Source: Pseudomonadota bacterium (lineage in GTDB: Bacteria > Pseudomonadota > Gammaproteobacteria > Burkholderiales > Thiobacillaceae). From it: a DNA stretch of 6,217 bases. Positions 5,353 through 6,217 of the stretch are shown in pieces (within the stretch, counting starts at the first letter, position 1; each line of letters starts with the position of its first letter). The position numbers were made by a program, and so were the translations under genes. The notes beneath the pieces are model-generated. The model was given only the letters and a program-made list of their open reading frames with translations, did no database searches and was not told the origin of the DNA. The DNA lies in assembly GCA_021780975.1 (NCBI GenBank), contig JAJXXS010000220.1, positions 1 through 6,217 on the forward strand, read 5' to 3'.

Positions 5353-5368
5353 ATTCAGGTGCCTGAAT
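5353..5368. repeat. Perfect 7-bp inverted repeat over the glutaredoxin-like stop codon
   Basis: ATTCAGG (5353-5359) and CCTGAAT (5362-5368) flank a 2-nt centre. The repeat covers the minus-strand stop codon (5357-5355). As RNA it would give a 6-bp stem with a GTGC loop. It could stabilise the 3' end of the copper operon transcript or help terminate it, but no T-run follows on the minus strand, so function is unproven. Confidence 0.35.
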
Positions 5369-5639
5369 TTGCCGTCGATAACGCCCGATCGAGCTGCGGC
5401 TTCTGCTGGGCGAACGTGCCGTAAAAAAATGCGTCGCCCACCACGGTGATGGGGGCCACCCGCACGCCATAGCGTGCCTTGGCCTCAGCCGCCACCCCGG
5501 GCGCGGTCACGTCGCGCTCTGCAAAGGCGATGCCGCGATCCGCCAGATAGCGCTTCACTGCAGCGCAATCCGGGCATCCCGGGCTGGTGTAAACAAGGAC
5601 ATCGACACTCATCGCCGGCAGTGCTCCGGGGCGGCGCAT
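5355..5639 (-). CDS. Glutaredoxin-like thiol-disulfide protein with CPDC site
   Basis: A small thioredoxin-fold redox protein of the glutaredoxin/NrdH type. After a short leader, DVLVYTSPGCPDCAAVKRYL gives the first strand and the redox motif C22-P-D-C25. The cis-proline region is VAPITVVGD (P63), followed by a final helix with QLDRAL. Such proteins reduce disulfides or glutathione mixed disulfides in the cytoplasm. Its gene follows copZ by 19 nt in the same direction, so a role in keeping copper-site thiols reduced under copper stress is a reasonable inference. The start is uncertain: the ATG at 5639 has GAGG close upstream, while the ATG at 5612 (MSVDVLVYTS) fits the usual family N-terminus better but has its GGAG 11 nt away. 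The first nine residues are not part of the fold. Confidence 0.8.
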   Translation of the reverse strand: MRRPGALPAMSVDVLVYTSPGCPDCAAVKRYLADRGIAFAERDVTAPGVAAEAKARYGVRVAPITVVGDAFFYGTFAQQKPQLDRALSTANSGT

Positions 5640-5658
5640 CTGCCTCGCCGCAGGCGCA

Positions 5659-5865
5659 TCAGGACTTCACCGTCGCGCCAAAGCCGGCTTTCTGGACTGC
5701 CGCAATCGCCGCCTGGATGTCCGCCGTGCCGTGCACCACGGCTTCCCCCCGAGCCAGGTTGACGTCGGCCTTTTCCACGCCGGGCACGCGCTGCAGCGCC
5801 TTCGTGACGGACATCACACAGTGCCCGCAGGTCATGCCGGTGACATTGAGTACGGTATCGCTCAC
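5659..5865 (-). CDS. copZ: CopZ-like copper chaperone (HMA domain)
   Basis: A 68-residue single heavy-metal-associated domain that in its family binds Cu(I) in the cytoplasm and delivers it to the export ATPase or a copper regulator. The metal site is G10-M-T-C13-G-H-C16, with histidine between the cysteines, as in many bacterial CopZ proteins. The beta-alpha-beta-beta-alpha-beta pattern continues through VEKADVNLARGEAVVHG and ends KAGFGATVKS. The start is a GTG supported by AAAGGAG (5878-5872) 6 nt upstream. It begins 69 nt after the stop of the copA-type gene in the same direction, with no obvious separate promoter in that gap, so co-transcription is likely. A mercuric-ion or zinc HMA protein is less likely given the GHC spacer and the neighbouring ATPase. 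Confidence 0.9.
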   Translation of the reverse strand: MSDTVLNVTGMTCGHCVMSVTKALQRVPGVEKADVNLARGEAVVHGTADIQAAIAAVQKAGFGATVKS

Positions 5866-5934
5866 AAGAAACTCCTTTGGCTTGAGGTGGCTAAATCAGC
5901 GACCATTTTTCCCCGGACACGGATCTGCCGCAAG

Positions 5935-6217
5935 TCATGAATGCGCCAAGTGCGGGGCGTCCCCAAGGCCGCCGGGCCGGATCGCCGACGCCTGGGCCTC
6001 AGGCAGCCAAGGCCTGATGCCCCTGAGCCGCAGGCTGTTGGTCAGCACGAACACCGACGACAGGCCCATCGCCACCCCGGCGAGCATGGGATTGAGTTGC
6101 AGCCCTATGGGCACCGCAGCGCCGGCAGCCACGGGAATGAGCAGGACGTTGTAGAAGAATGCCCAGAAAAGATTGCCGCGTATCGTGCTCATGGTCTTGC
6201 GCGCGGCCCGCAGGGCG
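5935..6217 (-). CDS. copA: Cu(I)-exporting P1B-type ATPase, C-terminal end (5' partial)
   Basis: Only the last 93 residues are present; the frame runs off the window edge. The sequence begins after the phosphorylation/ATP domains with the conserved KTMSTIRGNLFWAFFYN, then has the last two membrane helices. The penultimate helix carries the Y-N pair (AFFYN) and the last one M-x-x-S-S (MGLSS). Both belong to the transmembrane copper site of the P1B-1 (CopA) class and argue against the Zn/Cd or Co classes. A soluble tail of about 25 residues after LRLRGIRP ends in DAPHLAHS, with two histidines. It is followed by the chaperone and glutaredoxin-like genes, a copper-detoxification arrangement. Confidence 0.9.
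   Translation of the reverse strand, partial: ALRAARKTMSTIRGNLFWAFFYNVLLIPVAAGAAVPIGLQLNPMLAGVAMGLSSVFVLTNSLRLRGIRPWLPEAQASAIRPGGLGDAPHLAHS

Noticed and set aside
5474..6154. Plus-strand open frame opposite the glutaredoxin, copZ and copA genes
   Set aside because: Its translation is compositionally random and the opposite strand carries clear CXXC, GMTCGHC and P-type ATPase motifs.

Overview
The window is GC-rich, densely packed bacterial DNA. Its gene content (CheV, a YcgR flagellar brake, a bacteriohemerythrin-like remnant, an RsbR/RsbT-type partner-switching module, a CopA/CopZ copper pair) suggests a motile, free-living Betaproteobacterium. Lineages such as Rhodocyclales or Nitrosomonadales carry gene sets of this kind. 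That placement is an inference from gene content, not from a marker gene.

Layout. (1) Positions 1-446, plus strand: the C-terminal receiver domain of a CheV chemotaxis coupling protein, cut by the window edge. Behind a good ribosome binding site follows a 29-codon ORF whose first half looks like the start of a bacteriohemerythrin (470-559). (2) Positions 4737 down to 564, minus strand: one tight operon of six ORFs. In transcription order these are a diguanylate cyclase (GGDEF), a fused RsbT-like kinase/RsbX-like phosphatase, an RsbR-like STAS protein, a short RsbS-like STAS protein, an unrecognised 51-codon ORF, and a YcgR-type PilZ flagellar brake. Junctions are 4-nt overlaps (twice), a 1-nt overlap, and gaps of 6 and 34 nt. 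(3) Positions 4738-5066: a divergent intergenic region. It holds a candidate sigma-28 (FliA) type promoter for the minus-strand operon, plus a direct repeat and an inverted repeat ahead of a small plus-strand gene. (4) Positions 5067-5186: a 39-residue single-pass membrane protein. (5) Positions 6217 down to 5355, minus strand: the C-terminal end of a Cu(I) P1B-type ATPase (CopA), a CopZ-like metallochaperone, and a glutaredoxin-like protein with a CPDC site.

How the genes may work together. The central operon reads as a self-contained signalling line. An RsbR/RsbS-type scaffold senses a cue. The RsbT/RsbX fusion adds and removes phosphate on the STAS proteins and, by analogy with known RsbRST modules linked to diguanylate cyclases, releases an activity that controls the GGDEF enzyme. 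The resulting c-di-GMP would be read by the YcgR brake at the end of the operon and slow the flagellar motor. The neighbouring cheV and the candidate flagellar promoter fit a motility role. Unusual details are a proline where RsbS normally has its phosphorylated serine, serines in place of both RsbR threonines, a TTG start for the kinase/phosphatase fusion, and the uncharacterised 51-codon ORF coupled between the STAS gene and ycgR.
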